Source: a virus. Taken from it: 28,719 bases of DNA. The DNA lies in IMG/VR virus record IMGVR_UViG_3300042907_001069, positions 1 to 28,719 of that record, one strand, 5' to 3'. Position 1 is the stretch's first letter; every line of letters starts with the position of its first letter. The notes beneath the pieces are model-generated. The model made no database searches. It saw nothing but the letters and a program-made list of their open reading frames with translations, and had not been told where the DNA came from. Positions 1-7,943 of the stretch are shown here, one piece after another. A program made the translations under genes and the position numbers.

Positions 1-699
1 AATAAAATAAATTTTGATAGTGGTCAGTTTGGTAAAATTATTGAAGAACTTGTTTTAAATTTTTTTAAAAGTCCTGTTTGTGATGTTGCGGCAATAAAAA
101 TACCTGAATTAGATGAATATATTGTGTTAGTTTTAACACCTACTTATCATAGTAATCAAACCGAACATAAACTTGCCAACTATATTAAAAACTTCATTGG
201 GGTTAAATTAACGGTTTTACTTAACCAATCCGACAACTGTACAGAAAATATCGTAGAACAACAATACGGAAAATTATTAGAAATGATTAAACTTGACATC
301 AAGGTTGGTGATACAATCATGGGGGGTAAGTTTAAAAATAAGAAAGTTGTTGTTAAAACTATTGGTAAAAATGATAAAGGAGATATCACGATTAATGGTA
401 AACCATTATTACGATTTAGAATATTAAAAGAAAATAATATTCATTTGAAAAGAAGAGAATATATAATGAAAAAAAAATTGGATTCAATAATTGAAAATAT
501 GTTCACTAATGAAGAATTTCAATTTATGCCTTTTGAACATTTTAGATTACACATATCTGATTATGTTGGTACCGAAATGGCAAACGAACTTAATTTAACA
601 GGAGACAAAAAAGTTACATTTAGAAATCAAATAATCCAATATGTTCGTAATTATTTTTATGAATATTTAAAAGAAGTTTGGGAATCAAAACAAAATTAA
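1..699 (+). CDS. Unknown phage protein, 5'-truncated by window edge
   Basis: The reading frame is open from the first base, so the true start lies outside the window and at least 232 residues are visible. I do not recognise a function. A small beta-rich segment in the middle (VGDTIMGGKFKNKK followed by a DITINGKPL stretch) looks like a compact SH3/KOW-like unit and is bounded by charged linkers. The last ~75 residues form a helical segment ending in YVRNYFYEYLKEVW; its pattern resembles the helical module found behind the tags at 19675-21984 (aromatic helix, then a Y-x3-I/L-K-x-R/W ending). That resemblance is by eye only. The next gene follows after a 59-bp AT-rich gap. Confidence 0.75.
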   Translation, partial: NKINFDSGQFGKIIEELVLNFFKSPVCDVAAIKIPELDEYIVLVLTPTYHSNQTEHKLANYIKNFIGVKLTVLLNQSDNCTENIVEQQYGKLLEMIKLDIKVGDTIMGGKFKNKKVVVKTIGKNDKGDITINGKPLLRFRILKENNIHLKRREYIMKKKLDSIIENMFTNEEFQFMPFEHFRLHISDYVGTEMANELNLTGDKKVTFRNQIIQYVRNYFYEYLKEVWESKQN

Positions 700-712
700 T
701 TGATAAATAAAC

Positions 713-740
713 TATTATTTCTTATTTTTATAAAATAATA
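713..740 (+). terminator. AT-only inverted repeat after the first gene
   Basis: TATTATTT and AAAATAATA form an 8-9 bp AT-only stem in the gap between the first gene and the cytidylyltransferase gene. It is weak as a terminator and may be chance in DNA this AT-rich. Confidence 0.2.
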
Positions 741-758
741 ATCGTAAAAAATTTAAAT

Positions 759-1160
759 ATGAAAATAGGAATAACGGCCAGTTCTTGCGATTTGTTGCAC
801 GCTGGGCATATTTTAATGTTAAAGGAGGCCAAATCTGTTTGTGATTATCTTATTGTTGCATTACAGATTGACCCAACTTTAGACAGACCTGATAAGAATA
901 TGCCAATCCAATCATTCTATGAAAGATGGACACAGTTGTCCGCTGTGAAATATGTTGATAAGATAATCCCATATTCGACTGAGATGGAACTTATGACCAT
1001 CCTTCAAAACAACAGTATTGACATTAGAATACTTGGAGATGAATATAAAAACAAAGTATTCACAGGATGTGATTTAGAAATGGAATATTATTTCAATAAA
1101 AGAACACACAAATATAGTTCAACAGAGTTACGAAAACGTATCGGAGGTATTTATTTATAA
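759..1160 (+). CDS. Cytidylyltransferase-like nucleotidyltransferase (TagD/RfaE-C type)
   Basis: At 133 aa it has the length of single-domain glycerol-3-phosphate cytidylyltransferases. The HxGH nucleotide-binding motif is present as HAGH at residues 14-17 in the expected N-terminal position after a short beta strand. A C-terminal SSTELRKRI segment matches the end of the family's second nucleotide-binding motif, where a STT/SST sequence precedes a basic helix. Such enzymes couple CTP to a small phosphorylated alcohol or sugar. It lies 11 bp before a glycosyltransferase gene and in the same run as an LpxH-like phosphoesterase, which points to making or altering a surface glycan. The real substrate cannot be read from the sequence. 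Confidence 0.85.
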   Translation: MKIGITASSCDLLHAGHILMLKEAKSVCDYLIVALQIDPTLDRPDKNMPIQSFYERWTQLSAVKYVDKIIPYSTEMELMTILQNNSIDIRILGDEYKNKVFTGCDLEMEYYFNKRTHKYSSTELRKRIGGIYL

Positions 1161-1171
1161 AAGAATAATAT

Positions 1172-1894
1172 ATGGATTTAAGTGATTTATTAACAATTGT
1201 TATTCCTTGTAAAAATGAAAAAAACATTATATCTAAGACATTAGATTTATTAAACCATCAAACAAATATTCACGGAGTTAAAGTTGTTGTGTGCGATTCG
1301 TCAAATGATGGAATGACTAAATTATCATTATTGAATAGATTAGAATATAATTTGATTACAGATAATTTCAACTTAAATTTGATTGAAGGCGGATTACCTG
1401 CAACTGCAAGAAATAACGGTTTTAAATTAGTTTCTACACCATATGTTTTATTCATGGATGCCGATATATTCCTATTGGACAGTGAATTGTTAAATAATGC
1501 TGTTTTAAAAATACAAAACGAAAACTTAGATTTGGTTAGTGTTAGGTTCAGAACTGACAACGGAGACTACAATTATGTTTATAAGGTTTTTGATGTTCTA
1601 CAAAAACTCTCAAGGTTAATATCACCATTCTGTTTGGGTGGATTTATGTTAACAAAGACATCAAAGTTCAAAGAAATTGGCGGGTTTGATGAAGAAGTTA
1701 AAGTTGCTGAAGATTATGTTTATTCCAAACAAATAAAAAAGAATATGTTTAAAATACATAATGCTTTTGTGTATACACCACCAAGAAGATTCCACAACAA
1801 AGGTTTATGGTACATGACTAAATTAATGATTGGGTCGGTCCTAAATAAAAACAATAAAGAATATTTTAAAGACAGTAAAAGTTATTGGTCATGA
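1172..1894 (+). CDS. Family 2 glycosyltransferase (GT-A fold)
   Basis: A 240-aa protein starting with the classic GT2 layout: a hydrophobic strand (LTIVIPCKNEK, residues 7-17), a CDSSNDG nucleotide-binding segment at 41-47, and a DxD metal site in MDADIF (D96, D98). A later GGFDEEVKVAEDY segment is the usual acceptor/catalytic region (GGFDE...ED). No membrane span follows, so it probably acts on a soluble or membrane-surface acceptor in the cytoplasm. Its stop codon overlaps the next start (ATGA), so the LpxH-like gene is translationally coupled. Sugar donor and acceptor are unknown. Confidence 0.88.
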   Translation: MDLSDLLTIVIPCKNEKNIISKTLDLLNHQTNIHGVKVVVCDSSNDGMTKLSLLNRLEYNLITDNFNLNLIEGGLPATARNNGFKLVSTPYVLFMDADIFLLDSELLNNAVLKIQNENLDLVSVRFRTDNGDYNYVYKVFDVLQKLSRLISPFCLGGFMLTKTSKFKEIGGFDEEVKVAEDYVYSKQIKKNMFKIHNAFVYTPPRRFHNKGLWYMTKLMIGSVLNKNNKEYFKDSKSYWS

Positions 1895-2607
1895 AAACAT
1901 GGAGAACAATAATAATGAGTGATTTACATCTTGGTGCAAGACAATCACAAACAGACAATATTATTAAATTCTTGGAAGAGAATGAGTCTTTAATATTAAT
2001 TTTAAATGGTGACATCATTGATGGATGGGCACTTAAAAGTGGGGGGAAATGGAAAAAAGAATGTTCCAAGATATTCCGAAGATTTATGAAAAGAAGTGAG
2101 ACAGGAACAAAAGTGGTTTATATCAGAGGTAATCATGACGATTTCTTAAAACCATTTGTACCTTTCTTTATGAATAACATTCAAATCGTTAGGAAGTATA
2201 TACACATTGGGGCTGATGGTAGAAAGTATTATTGTTTTCATGGTGATGTTCTTGACTTTGTTATTATGAAAGTAAGATGGTTGGCAGTACTTGGAGGTAT
2301 ATCTTATGACTTAGTAATCAAATTGAATACGTTATATAATTTGATTAGGAGAAAGTTTAATCTACCTTATTATTCATTGGCGAATCATATCAAACAAAGT
2401 GTAAAGGGAGCAATCAATTTTGTGTCTGACTTTGAAGAAAACGCCAAAGGATTAACGAAAAGTAAAGATTGTGATGTTGCAGTATGTGGACATATCCACC
2501 AACCAAAATTAACTGAAGACTATATGAATTCAGGTGATTTTTGTGAGAATTCAACTTGTTTAGTTGAAGACTTTAACGGTAAGTGGTCAATAATTAATAT
2601 GGGTTAA
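1891..2607 (+). CDS. LpxH-like metallophosphoesterase (UDP-2,3-diacylglucosamine hydrolase family)
   Basis: The 238-aa protein has all blocks of the calcineurin-like phosphoesterase fold: SDLHLG (10-15), GDIIDGW (40-46), RGNHDD (79-84), FHGD (117-120) and CGHIHQP (199-205). The order, the GDxxDGW block and the basic, hydrophobic helices between HGD and GHIH match the LpxH/UDP-2,3-diacylglucosamine pyrophosphatase branch, which acts on a lipid A precursor. I chose ATG at 1891 over an upstream TTG at 1885 because it overlaps the previous stop as ATGA. With the cytidylyltransferase and GT2 genes it suggests phage-directed change of host envelope lipids or glycans; substrate is inferred from family only. 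Confidence 0.85.
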   Translation: MKTWRTIIMSDLHLGARQSQTDNIIKFLEENESLILILNGDIIDGWALKSGGKWKKECSKIFRRFMKRSETGTKVVYIRGNHDDFLKPFVPFFMNNIQIVRKYIHIGADGRKYYCFHGDVLDFVIMKVRWLAVLGGISYDLVIKLNTLYNLIRRKFNLPYYSLANHIKQSVKGAINFVSDFEENAKGLTKSKDCDVAVCGHIHQPKLTEDYMNSGDFCENSTCLVEDFNGKWSIINMG

Positions 2608-2664
2608 TGTTTGTACCCGTATTCAGTACTAAAAACAAATACCCATATTATGAATACTATTCAA

Positions 2665-2928
2665 TCACACTATTTCTAGAATTTTGAGTTTATACATTTT
2701 ACTAAACCAAGCATTTACTACAGTCAACATAATTTTCTCTATAAATTCTTCACCAAACTTTTGATTTAAAGTTGATTTAACCTCATCACCAACATACATG
2801 GTTGATGTTTTTATATCAAACAGAAAAAACTCATTTGCCCACGTCTGTTCTACTTTATTATAGTAAAGATATGGAAAACTAAATTTATCCTCAATAAATT
2901 TTGATATATATTCTTCGAGTTTTGACAT
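2665..2928 (-). CDS. Untagged member of the small tagged-protein family
   Basis: An 87-aa protein. Its second half (YVGDEV, then a gap, then NKFGE-like and WFSKMYKLKI) closely matches the middle and end of the tagged protein at 26311 (FVGDVV ... NKFG ... WFSKKYNL). Its start, SKLEEYISKFIED, lines up with the region just after the class B tag in that protein (VLITKWLDEH). It therefore looks like the same body without the N-terminal tag. It is divergent from the 400-aa tagged gene across a 30-bp gap and converges with the LpxH-like gene. No enzymatic motif is visible. Confidence 0.7.
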   Translation of the reverse strand: MSKLEEYISKFIEDKFSFPYLYYNKVEQTWANEFFLFDIKTSTMYVGDEVKSTLNQKFGEEFIEKIMLTVVNAWFSKMYKLKILEIV

Positions 2929-2946
2929 TAATTTAAATATAACAAA

Positions 2947-2954
2947 TATTTACA
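2947..2954 (+). promoter_or_regulatory. TATTTACA, variant of the TATTTATT upstream motif
   Basis: The motif ends 4 bases before the ATG of the tagged gene. It is a one-to-two-base variant of the element seen before most tagged genes in this window. Confidence 0.4.
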
Positions 2955-2958
2955 TAAT

Positions 2959-4161
2959 ATGAACCTACAAGAAGAAATATTAAGAATAAAATCAATGATA
3001 ATTGTTGCTGAAGAAATGGATTTAAATTCAGACAAAAACCAAAAAATGATTGAATTAGTGGATGTTTTTAATGAAGGTGAATTTGAAACTAAAATCAAAC
3101 CATATTTTAATGACACAATGACTTTTTTAAAAGTTATTAATAATTACGGTCTTTTATATGAACTTGATATAAATAATATTCCTTCTAATGATATTAGCAA
3201 TGAAGTGTTTGATTATTTGGACAATAATGGTATAATATCTAATTTTGATTATGATTCTATTCCTGAGGCGTTTAAAAACAATTATCTAATACATGGTTTA
3301 GAACATAACTACGAAGATACTATTAAGTATATTACAAGCGACCTTTTACAAGATGTTAAAATTAGACCTGATGGGTTATATTTATATTTAGGTAATGATA
3401 GAGATGAATTGGCTTCTTTTTTCTGCGGTTCCTCCCGTCGTGACGTTTCTCCTGAAGATGTTGCAAAACAAGTATTTAGCGAAGAGGGTTTAGGTAACGA
3501 TTGGCATTTTGATGTTGGTACAACACCATCTGAAGTTATTGACGATTTAAACGAAAACAATACCATTCATTTAAAAGATGTTATTTTTAAAGAAATTGGT
3601 AATGTTGAATTATCTTTAGAAGATTATGATTCTGATTTTTTTGAAAGTTTATCACAAGAACAGGGAACTGAAGGTTATTTTAAAATTGAACCTGAAGACT
3701 TAAATGAATTAATTAAAGATTCCGACGCAATCAACGAACTATGTAAAAAAGATTTAAGTGAGTTAGGTCAAGAATTACAAAGTGTTTATTGGAATGCTTA
3801 TAATACGGCATATGACGATGAAATATATAAATTAGTATATGATGGTTTAGATGATTACTTTGAAGGAAAAATTGATGAAGTCCCAAAAGAAATTATCAAA
3901 TCGGATGGTAAGAAAGAAACCAGATATGTAAATTATATTAAAATTAGGGATTTTGTTGGAGACATTACAAAATTTTTAGAAATGAATAAAGGTCAAACAT
4001 ATTCAGATTCATATTTAGAATATTTTGGTGGTTATACGACTTTGATGAAACAACTAATCTACGATGGTGATTTTGAATGTATAGATTTTAGAATTTCAGA
4101 TTATCCGGATTGGTCTACTATTCAAAAATATACAAACGAAATGTTTAATGATTATATTTAA
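2959..4161 (+). CDS. Large acidic protein with class A N-terminal tag
   Basis: A 400-aa protein beginning MNLQEEILRIKSM, the class A tag. The first 14 bases of the gene (ATGAACCTACAAGA) are identical to the starts at 19675 and 20779 and to the orphan tag at 20043. The tag here does not end in a clean (L/I)-x-E; the nearest sites are LQE at 3-5 and a VAEE at 16-19. The body is strongly acidic, with many Asp, Glu and Tyr residues, few basic patches and no membrane segment or recognisable domain. By analogy with T4 internal proteins it might be a head-internal protein, but that is inference. Confidence 0.8.
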   Translation: MNLQEEILRIKSMIIVAEEMDLNSDKNQKMIELVDVFNEGEFETKIKPYFNDTMTFLKVINNYGLLYELDINNIPSNDISNEVFDYLDNNGIISNFDYDSIPEAFKNNYLIHGLEHNYEDTIKYITSDLLQDVKIRPDGLYLYLGNDRDELASFFCGSSRRDVSPEDVAKQVFSEEGLGNDWHFDVGTTPSEVIDDLNENNTIHLKDVIFKEIGNVELSLEDYDSDFFESLSQEQGTEGYFKIEPEDLNELIKDSDAINELCKKDLSELGQELQSVYWNAYNTAYDDEIYKLVYDGLDDYFEGKIDEVPKEIIKSDGKKETRYVNYIKIRDFVGDITKFLEMNKGQTYSDSYLEYFGGYTTLMKQLIYDGDFECIDFRISDYPDWSTIQKYTNEMFNDYI

Positions 4162-4164
4162 ATA

Positions 4165-4179
4165 AATTGTGTCACAATT
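4165..4179. terminator. Small palindrome between convergent genes
   Basis: AATTGTG-T-CACAATT is a perfect 7-bp inverted repeat placed just after the stop of the 400-aa gene and facing the end of the minus-strand gene at 4199. It could be a weak two-way terminator; neither side has a long T-run. Confidence 0.3.
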
Positions 4180-4198
4180 ATTCACATATCTATTTGTT

Positions 4199-4477
4199 TT
4201 ATTTGTTTAAATCTTCATACTCCAACATGATACCTTTTCTTAACATCATATTATCTGATTCTAAAAATTTTACATATTCATTACATTGTTGTAACTCTAC
4301 AACTTTACCATCTAATTTAATCTGTAGTGAATCTATTGTATAAGTGTAATCGATATGTTCCTGAGTTATCACATTACTTTTATATTCTGTATCACAAGAA
4401 AATAAAATATATCCTAACGTAATTCCCGCTAGTAAGTGTAAAATTGAGTAATAAATTATTTTGTTCATATTTTTCAT
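4199..4477 (-). CDS. Small membrane-anchored or lipoprotein-like coiled-coil protein
   Basis: A 92-aa product with a hydrophobic N-terminal helix (about residues 6-26) ending in ILFSCDTE. It could be either a signal anchor or a Bacteroidota-type lipobox with lipidation at the Cys. The rest is polar and heptad-like (DSLQIKLDGKVVELQQC and on), suggesting a periplasmic coiled coil. This layout fits an i-spanin/Rz-like or small lipoprotein role, but no homology is recognised. An alternative start is the Met at residue 4. It is the last gene of the minus-strand block, 14 bp after thyA. Confidence 0.65.
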   Translation of the reverse strand: MKNMNKIIYYSILHLLAGITLGYILFSCDTEYKSNVITQEHIDYTYTIDSLQIKLDGKVVELQQCNEYVKFLESDNMMLRKGIMLEYEDLNK

Positions 4478-4491
4478 TGGTTTTATAAATT

Positions 4492-5724
4492 TTAATTTGA
4501 TAATGGTGCCTTAATTTTTTCGTGTGATTTATAGTTACTTAATTGTATGTCTTCTTCTAATAAACATTTACAAAAATTGTCATTAGTAAATGAATTAAAT
4601 ATTTTTATTGCATCTAATAGTCCTGTACCACACTCACCTGATTCAGTTGGCCAAAACTCTGTGTTGATGTTTAGGGTTGGTAGTGTATATGGTTCTCTAC
4701 CAATCTGTTCCTTTGCTTGTTCAATATGATTCAAATATAAATGTGTATCACCCAAGTTTCCAATCAATTCATCAGGAACCATATTAACTGACTTTGCAAT
4801 GATTTCTAATAGTAATCCGTAAGATGCAATATTGAATGGCAAACCTAAAAATGTATCCACTGAACGTTGATTCCACATTAAAGAGATTGCTCTGGTTGGA
4901 ATATTAAATTTGTCACATTCTTTATGAACCTCATTATCTAAATCTATACTAACATTACTTTTTATAAAATCAAACAGTTCATTTGAATCCAATAAATTAA
5001 TTTGTTTAGTGTTTTTATACGTGATTCTTTCACTAGCACTCAACTCTCTTGTATACATTTGAAATCCATAATGACAAGGTGGAAGTGTCATTTGTTCTAA
5101 TTCTCCAACATTCCAAGCATTAACCATTAATCGTCTTGAGTCTGGATTTGTTTTAAGGTCGTTGATTAAGATTGAGATTTGGTCTATAACCTTTTCCCCA
5201 ACTAATGTATGTAGACCATTGTGTCCTATTGTTACATTTTCACCTGTACCCCAACTTCTCCACTGTTTACCATAAATTTTTCCAAGGTCACCCCACTTCT
5301 TAGCAAACTCATCATCTGTTTTGATTTTGTTGATGAAGTCTTCTTGTGTTTGGTATTTTACTAATTGACCAGCTTGTGAAGAAATTAAATCAGAGTAGTT
5401 TTCAGATTTATAGTCTGGGTTATATATATAATTCTTATAAGCATCACCATCCCAAATATGACAGTTGTTATCAACCAAGTACTTAATATTTGTATCACCA
5501 CGTAAAAACCATAGTAATTCTGTTGTGATTGTTTTGAACGGCATTTTCTTTGTAGTAATCAAAGGAAATCCCTCACTCATTTTATGTCTAATCTGTCTAC
5601 CAAAAACACTGATGGTACCAGTTCCTGTTCTATCTTTTTTTGATACACCATTATCAAGGATGTCTTGTAAGAGTGATTGGTATTGTTTATCCAAGGTATT
5701 ATTTTTTATATCTATATTTTTCAT
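4492..5724 (-). CDS. thyA: Thymidylate synthase
   Basis: Converts dUMP to dTMP with methylene-tetrahydrofolate. Family blocks are clear: DRTGTGT (31-37), ELLWFLRGDTNI (69-80), IYGKQWRSW (150-158), DPDSRR-type NPDSRR (193-198), the active-site PPCH with catalytic C217, QRSVDTFLGLPFNIASYGLL (286-305) and GDTHLYLNH (325-333). At 410 aa it is much longer than the ~264-aa E. coli enzyme because of a ~45-residue insertion before IYGKQW and a ~50-residue insertion after PPCH, plus a longer C-terminal region that still ends in the usual IKAPLSN. The start at 5724 leaves a natural N-terminus; a Met at 5781 overlapping the upstream stop would add 19 basic residues. Confidence 0.95.
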   Translation of the reverse strand: MKNIDIKNNTLDKQYQSLLQDILDNGVSKKDRTGTGTISVFGRQIRHKMSEGFPLITTKKMPFKTITTELLWFLRGDTNIKYLVDNNCHIWDGDAYKNYIYNPDYKSENYSDLISSQAGQLVKYQTQEDFINKIKTDDEFAKKWGDLGKIYGKQWRSWGTGENVTIGHNGLHTLVGEKVIDQISILINDLKTNPDSRRLMVNAWNVGELEQMTLPPCHYGFQMYTRELSASERITYKNTKQINLLDSNELFDFIKSNVSIDLDNEVHKECDKFNIPTRAISLMWNQRSVDTFLGLPFNIASYGLLLEIIAKSVNMVPDELIGNLGDTHLYLNHIEQAKEQIGREPYTLPTLNINTEFWPTESGECGTGLLDAIKIFNSFTNDNFCKCLLEEDIQLSNYKSHEKIKAPLSN

Positions 5725-5773
5725 TAGTTCTTTACGTTTTTTATGATGTCTCCACTTACCATAGTTAGACCAT

Positions 5774-5983
5774 TTATTCATAACTTTCCAATTGATTTTC
5801 GTTGAAGATGTGTAATAGTCCATATTCATCCATTTCACCTATCACCCGGATTTCACCACCGATTGTTTCAAATACACCTACGATTGTACAAGGAAATTTA
5901 TAACCTTTTGGTTTGTGTGCCTTATCACCAACCTTAAATTTTGTTTCTGTTTTAAAAATATTGTTTGTTTTTTCTTGTTTCAT
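5774..5983 (-). CDS. Small SH3-like conserved phage protein
   Basis: A 69-aa protein whose KFKVGDKAHKPKGYKFPCT opening, GEIRVIGEMDEYGLLHIF middle and NQLE ending match a small beta-barrel protein seen often in tailed phages. The pattern is a G-D-K-V turn, a proline/glycine strand and an LHIF strand near the end. Function is unknown. It sits 1 bp after the glycosyltransferase-like gene and just before thyA, so it is probably co-transcribed with both. Confidence 0.75.
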   Translation of the reverse strand: MKQEKTNNIFKTETKFKVGDKAHKPKGYKFPCTIVGVFETIGGEIRVIGEMDEYGLLHIFNENQLESYE

Positions 5984-5984
5984 A

Positions 5985-6998
5985 TCATATAAATTTTATT
6001 CTATTTAAGGTACTACCTTCAAAATATTCCTCATATAAGAATCCTTCATCATCGTATACCATTATTTTATCTATTTTATTTTCAAAAGAATGTAAATGCC
6101 AAATCCCATATACTGCAAAATATTGAACAATTTCAGTTTCTGTCCCATCACTAAAGTTAACGACAATCTTTCTAAATGTGGGAGTACTTTGAAGGTTATT
6201 ACTAAATATAATAATCTGATTAGGATTATCTTCATTAATGTAAAATTTAGTATAACATTCTTTATATTTTTTATCAAGATATACTCGAGTAGCTTTTGAA
6301 TTCCAAAATGTGTCTGAAAAATATGACAAAAAATCATCTTTAATTTCAATACTATTAGAATCTAACTTTTCTATATTTTCAAACATGAATCTTTCCATCA
6401 TAAGAAAATCTTTATTGTTTTTTTCTATTTGTAAAAAATTAACATAATCTTGTTCACATGAAATATTCCAAAAATTATTTAAAAAATAATCAATCTCACA
6501 GAAAAAATAATGAACATCCATACCAGTATAATTCTCATTTTTTTTAATAAAAAAAACTCCTTTTTTATTGTCATTCAAACAAGAATCGTTTAATACTTTA
6601 ATTTTATTTTTAGTTTCTTCACCTAATAACGCATCATATTCCATTTTGTAAAAATGAGTATAACCCAAATTTTTGGCAATTTTTACTGAGCGAAATAAAC
6701 TAATCAGAACAGATAAACCATGTGGTTGTGTGTGTTGAAACCAATTATAGATATTAAAGTTGGTGTAGTTTGTATAATAATTAACGTATTCATAATTATT
6801 GTACTTTTCTTTAAAAAGTTGATTTTTTTTATCGTAAAAAAGAAAATCTACTTTATCTTGTGTTTCTTTGGAAATTTTAGTATTGGTCATTAACAATACA
6901 TCATCACCAAAACTTTTTGATGAGTCGAGGAAGTTGTTTAAAAGTTTTTCATCCTCGTCGTCAGTTATAAAAGCATCAAGTATTAATATCGACCTCAT
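5985..6998 (-). CDS. Glycosyltransferase-like protein
   Basis: A 337-aa protein with an N-terminal Rossmann-like start (RSILILDAFITDDEDEKLL) and a second strand ending in LLMTNT. A YTHFYKMEYDALLG segment near residue 120 is placed like the D/E-x-D metal site of GT-A enzymes. The last ~80 residues are beta-rich and may be a separate binding domain. It looks like the non-classical glycosyltransferases found in large phages of aquatic bacteria, which are thought to decorate virion or host glycans. The assignment is moderate because no strict DxD or nucleotide motif is present. Its start overlaps the stop of the small membrane gene upstream as ATGA. Confidence 0.55.
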   Translation of the reverse strand: MRSILILDAFITDDEDEKLLNNFLDSSKSFGDDVLLMTNTKISKETQDKVDFLFYDKKNQLFKEKYNNYEYVNYYTNYTNFNIYNWFQHTQPHGLSVLISLFRSVKIAKNLGYTHFYKMEYDALLGEETKNKIKVLNDSCLNDNKKGVFFIKKNENYTGMDVHYFFCEIDYFLNNFWNISCEQDYVNFLQIEKNNKDFLMMERFMFENIEKLDSNSIEIKDDFLSYFSDTFWNSKATRVYLDKKYKECYTKFYINEDNPNQIIIFSNNLQSTPTFRKIVVNFSDGTETEIVQYFAVYGIWHLHSFENKIDKIMVYDDEGFLYEEYFEGSTLNRIKFI

Positions 6999-7117
6999 TC
7001 CTGTAGTTCCTTATTATTTTTTATTGATTGCTTCGTATCTTTAGCCCAAAAATAAATTAACCATAGCATAAAAAGTATCCAAACCCCAAGTATAATATTT
7101 GATAATATATTAATCAT
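6995..7117 (-). CDS. Small single-span membrane protein (40 aa)
   Basis: A 40-codon gene: its ATG sits inside the last codons of the upstream 82-aa gene (8-bp overlap) and its TGA overlaps the ATG of the glycosyltransferase-like gene. The product is MINILSNIILGVWILFMLWL followed by IYFWAKDTKQ and a short basic/polar tail. It has one hydrophobic helix (about residues 4-24) and a cytoplasmic-type tail. The overlaps on both sides, exactly as in its neighbours, are the main evidence that it is real. It could be a holin-like or regulatory small membrane protein; no function is assigned. Confidence 0.65.
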   Translation of the reverse strand: MINILSNIILGVWILFMLWLIYFWAKDTKQSIKNNKELQE

Positions 7118-7358
7118 CTAAGTTTAAATTGTAGTCATTTAATATATTTCTTATTTCATTACGTATTTTTTCTGCAACAGCAAACTCTTCTTCAGCGGCT
7201 TCTTTTGATTTATCAAGCATACTTGCTCCATGCTTTGTTGTGCCTCTAAGCAGTTGGTCTAAGTCCCACATAGCTAACTTCCATTTATATCCATCTAATG
7301 CTGCTCTCACATCATCTTGTTCTTCTACAGAGTCAAACTCTAATATTATTTTTCCCAT
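7110..7358 (-). CDS. Conserved small phage protein, helical
   Basis: An 82-aa protein with a short beta strand (GKIILEFDSVEEQDDV) followed by helices, including AMWDLDQLLRGTTKHG. This matches a common small phage family in which an EFxxxEEQ strand and a WDLDxxLR helix are the fixed points. Function unknown. It is packed between an 80-aa gene (2-bp gap) and the small membrane gene, in the minus-strand operon. Confidence 0.75.
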   Translation of the reverse strand: MGKIILEFDSVEEQDDVRAALDGYKWKLAMWDLDQLLRGTTKHGASMLDKSKEAAEEEFAVAEKIRNEIRNILNDYNLNLDD

Positions 7359-7360
7359 TT

Positions 7361-7603
7361 TTATTGTTCTTTAAATTTTTCATATAACCATTCTTCATAA
7401 GTGGTGGCATCAGATATCTCATAGCATCCACACTCCATTGTTTTTTGTCCTGCTTTATATGCATCTTTTGCTGATTGGTTTAACGCCAAAAATATCTGTT
7501 TTTTTTCCATTTCTTTAGCCGCTTCAAGCATAGCATACCAAGTTAATTCATCCTTGTCTGTATTCCATAGCCTTTCAAATAATAATTCTACTGCTGTTTT
7601 CAT
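7361..7603 (-). CDS. Small conserved phage protein with TAVEWL/AKEMEK-type layout
   Basis: An 80-aa protein opening with KTAVELLFERLW and containing AAKEMEKKQIFLAL. Both features, plus the ending TTYEEWLYEKF, are typical of a small helical protein family repeated in flavobacterial phages. The start overlaps the upstream stop as ATGA (7600-7603). The 88-aa gene upstream has the same opening (TTVEWL) and the same AKEMEKEKD helix, so the two are paralogues from a tandem duplication. Function unknown. Confidence 0.75.
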   Translation of the reverse strand: MKTAVELLFERLWNTDKDELTWYAMLEAAKEMEKKQIFLALNQSAKDAYKAGQKTMECGCYEISDATTYEEWLYEKFKEQ

Positions 7604-7866
7604 TTTTCTGATTTATTCTTTAATAATTTTGTTGCTCCATGCCATAATGGAGACATATAATGATACACGTCTTCAATTATCTCTTCTTCTAAAAAAGTTT
7701 CAAGTTCTTTAATTCTTGCATCTTTCTCTTTCTCCATTTCTTTAGCTTTAGTTACTATTCTATAAACATCATCTTCAATCGTATCTTCATTTAATGTTCC
7801 TATCATAGCTTGAGATACTAATTTCATGGATTCATCTACTAACCATTCTACTGTGGTCTGTTTCAT
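7600..7866 (-). CDS. Paralogue of the preceding small phage protein
   Basis: An 88-aa product with KQTTVEWLVDESMKLV at the start and TKAKEMEKEKDARIKELETF in the middle, giving a long amphipathic helix. It shares the opening and AKEMEK helix with the 80-aa protein that follows it, and overlaps that gene by 4 bp, so both are made from one transcript. The C-terminus (SPLWHGATKLLKNK) differs. No function can be read from it. Confidence 0.75.
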   Translation of the reverse strand: MKQTTVEWLVDESMKLVSQAMIGTLNEDTIEDDVYRIVTKAKEMEKEKDARIKELETFLEEEIIEDVYHYMSPLWHGATKLLKNKSEK

Positions 7867-7943
7867 ATTATTTTTATTTAATTAAACTGTCCCATATATT
7901 AACCAAATTGGGGACGAATAGTTGTAAATAGCTAACATATTAG

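Noticed and set aside
5725-5838. Extended N-terminus for thymidylate synthase
   Set aside because: The extra residues overlap the upstream gene and do not resemble the enzyme; family alignment starts close to the Met at 5724.
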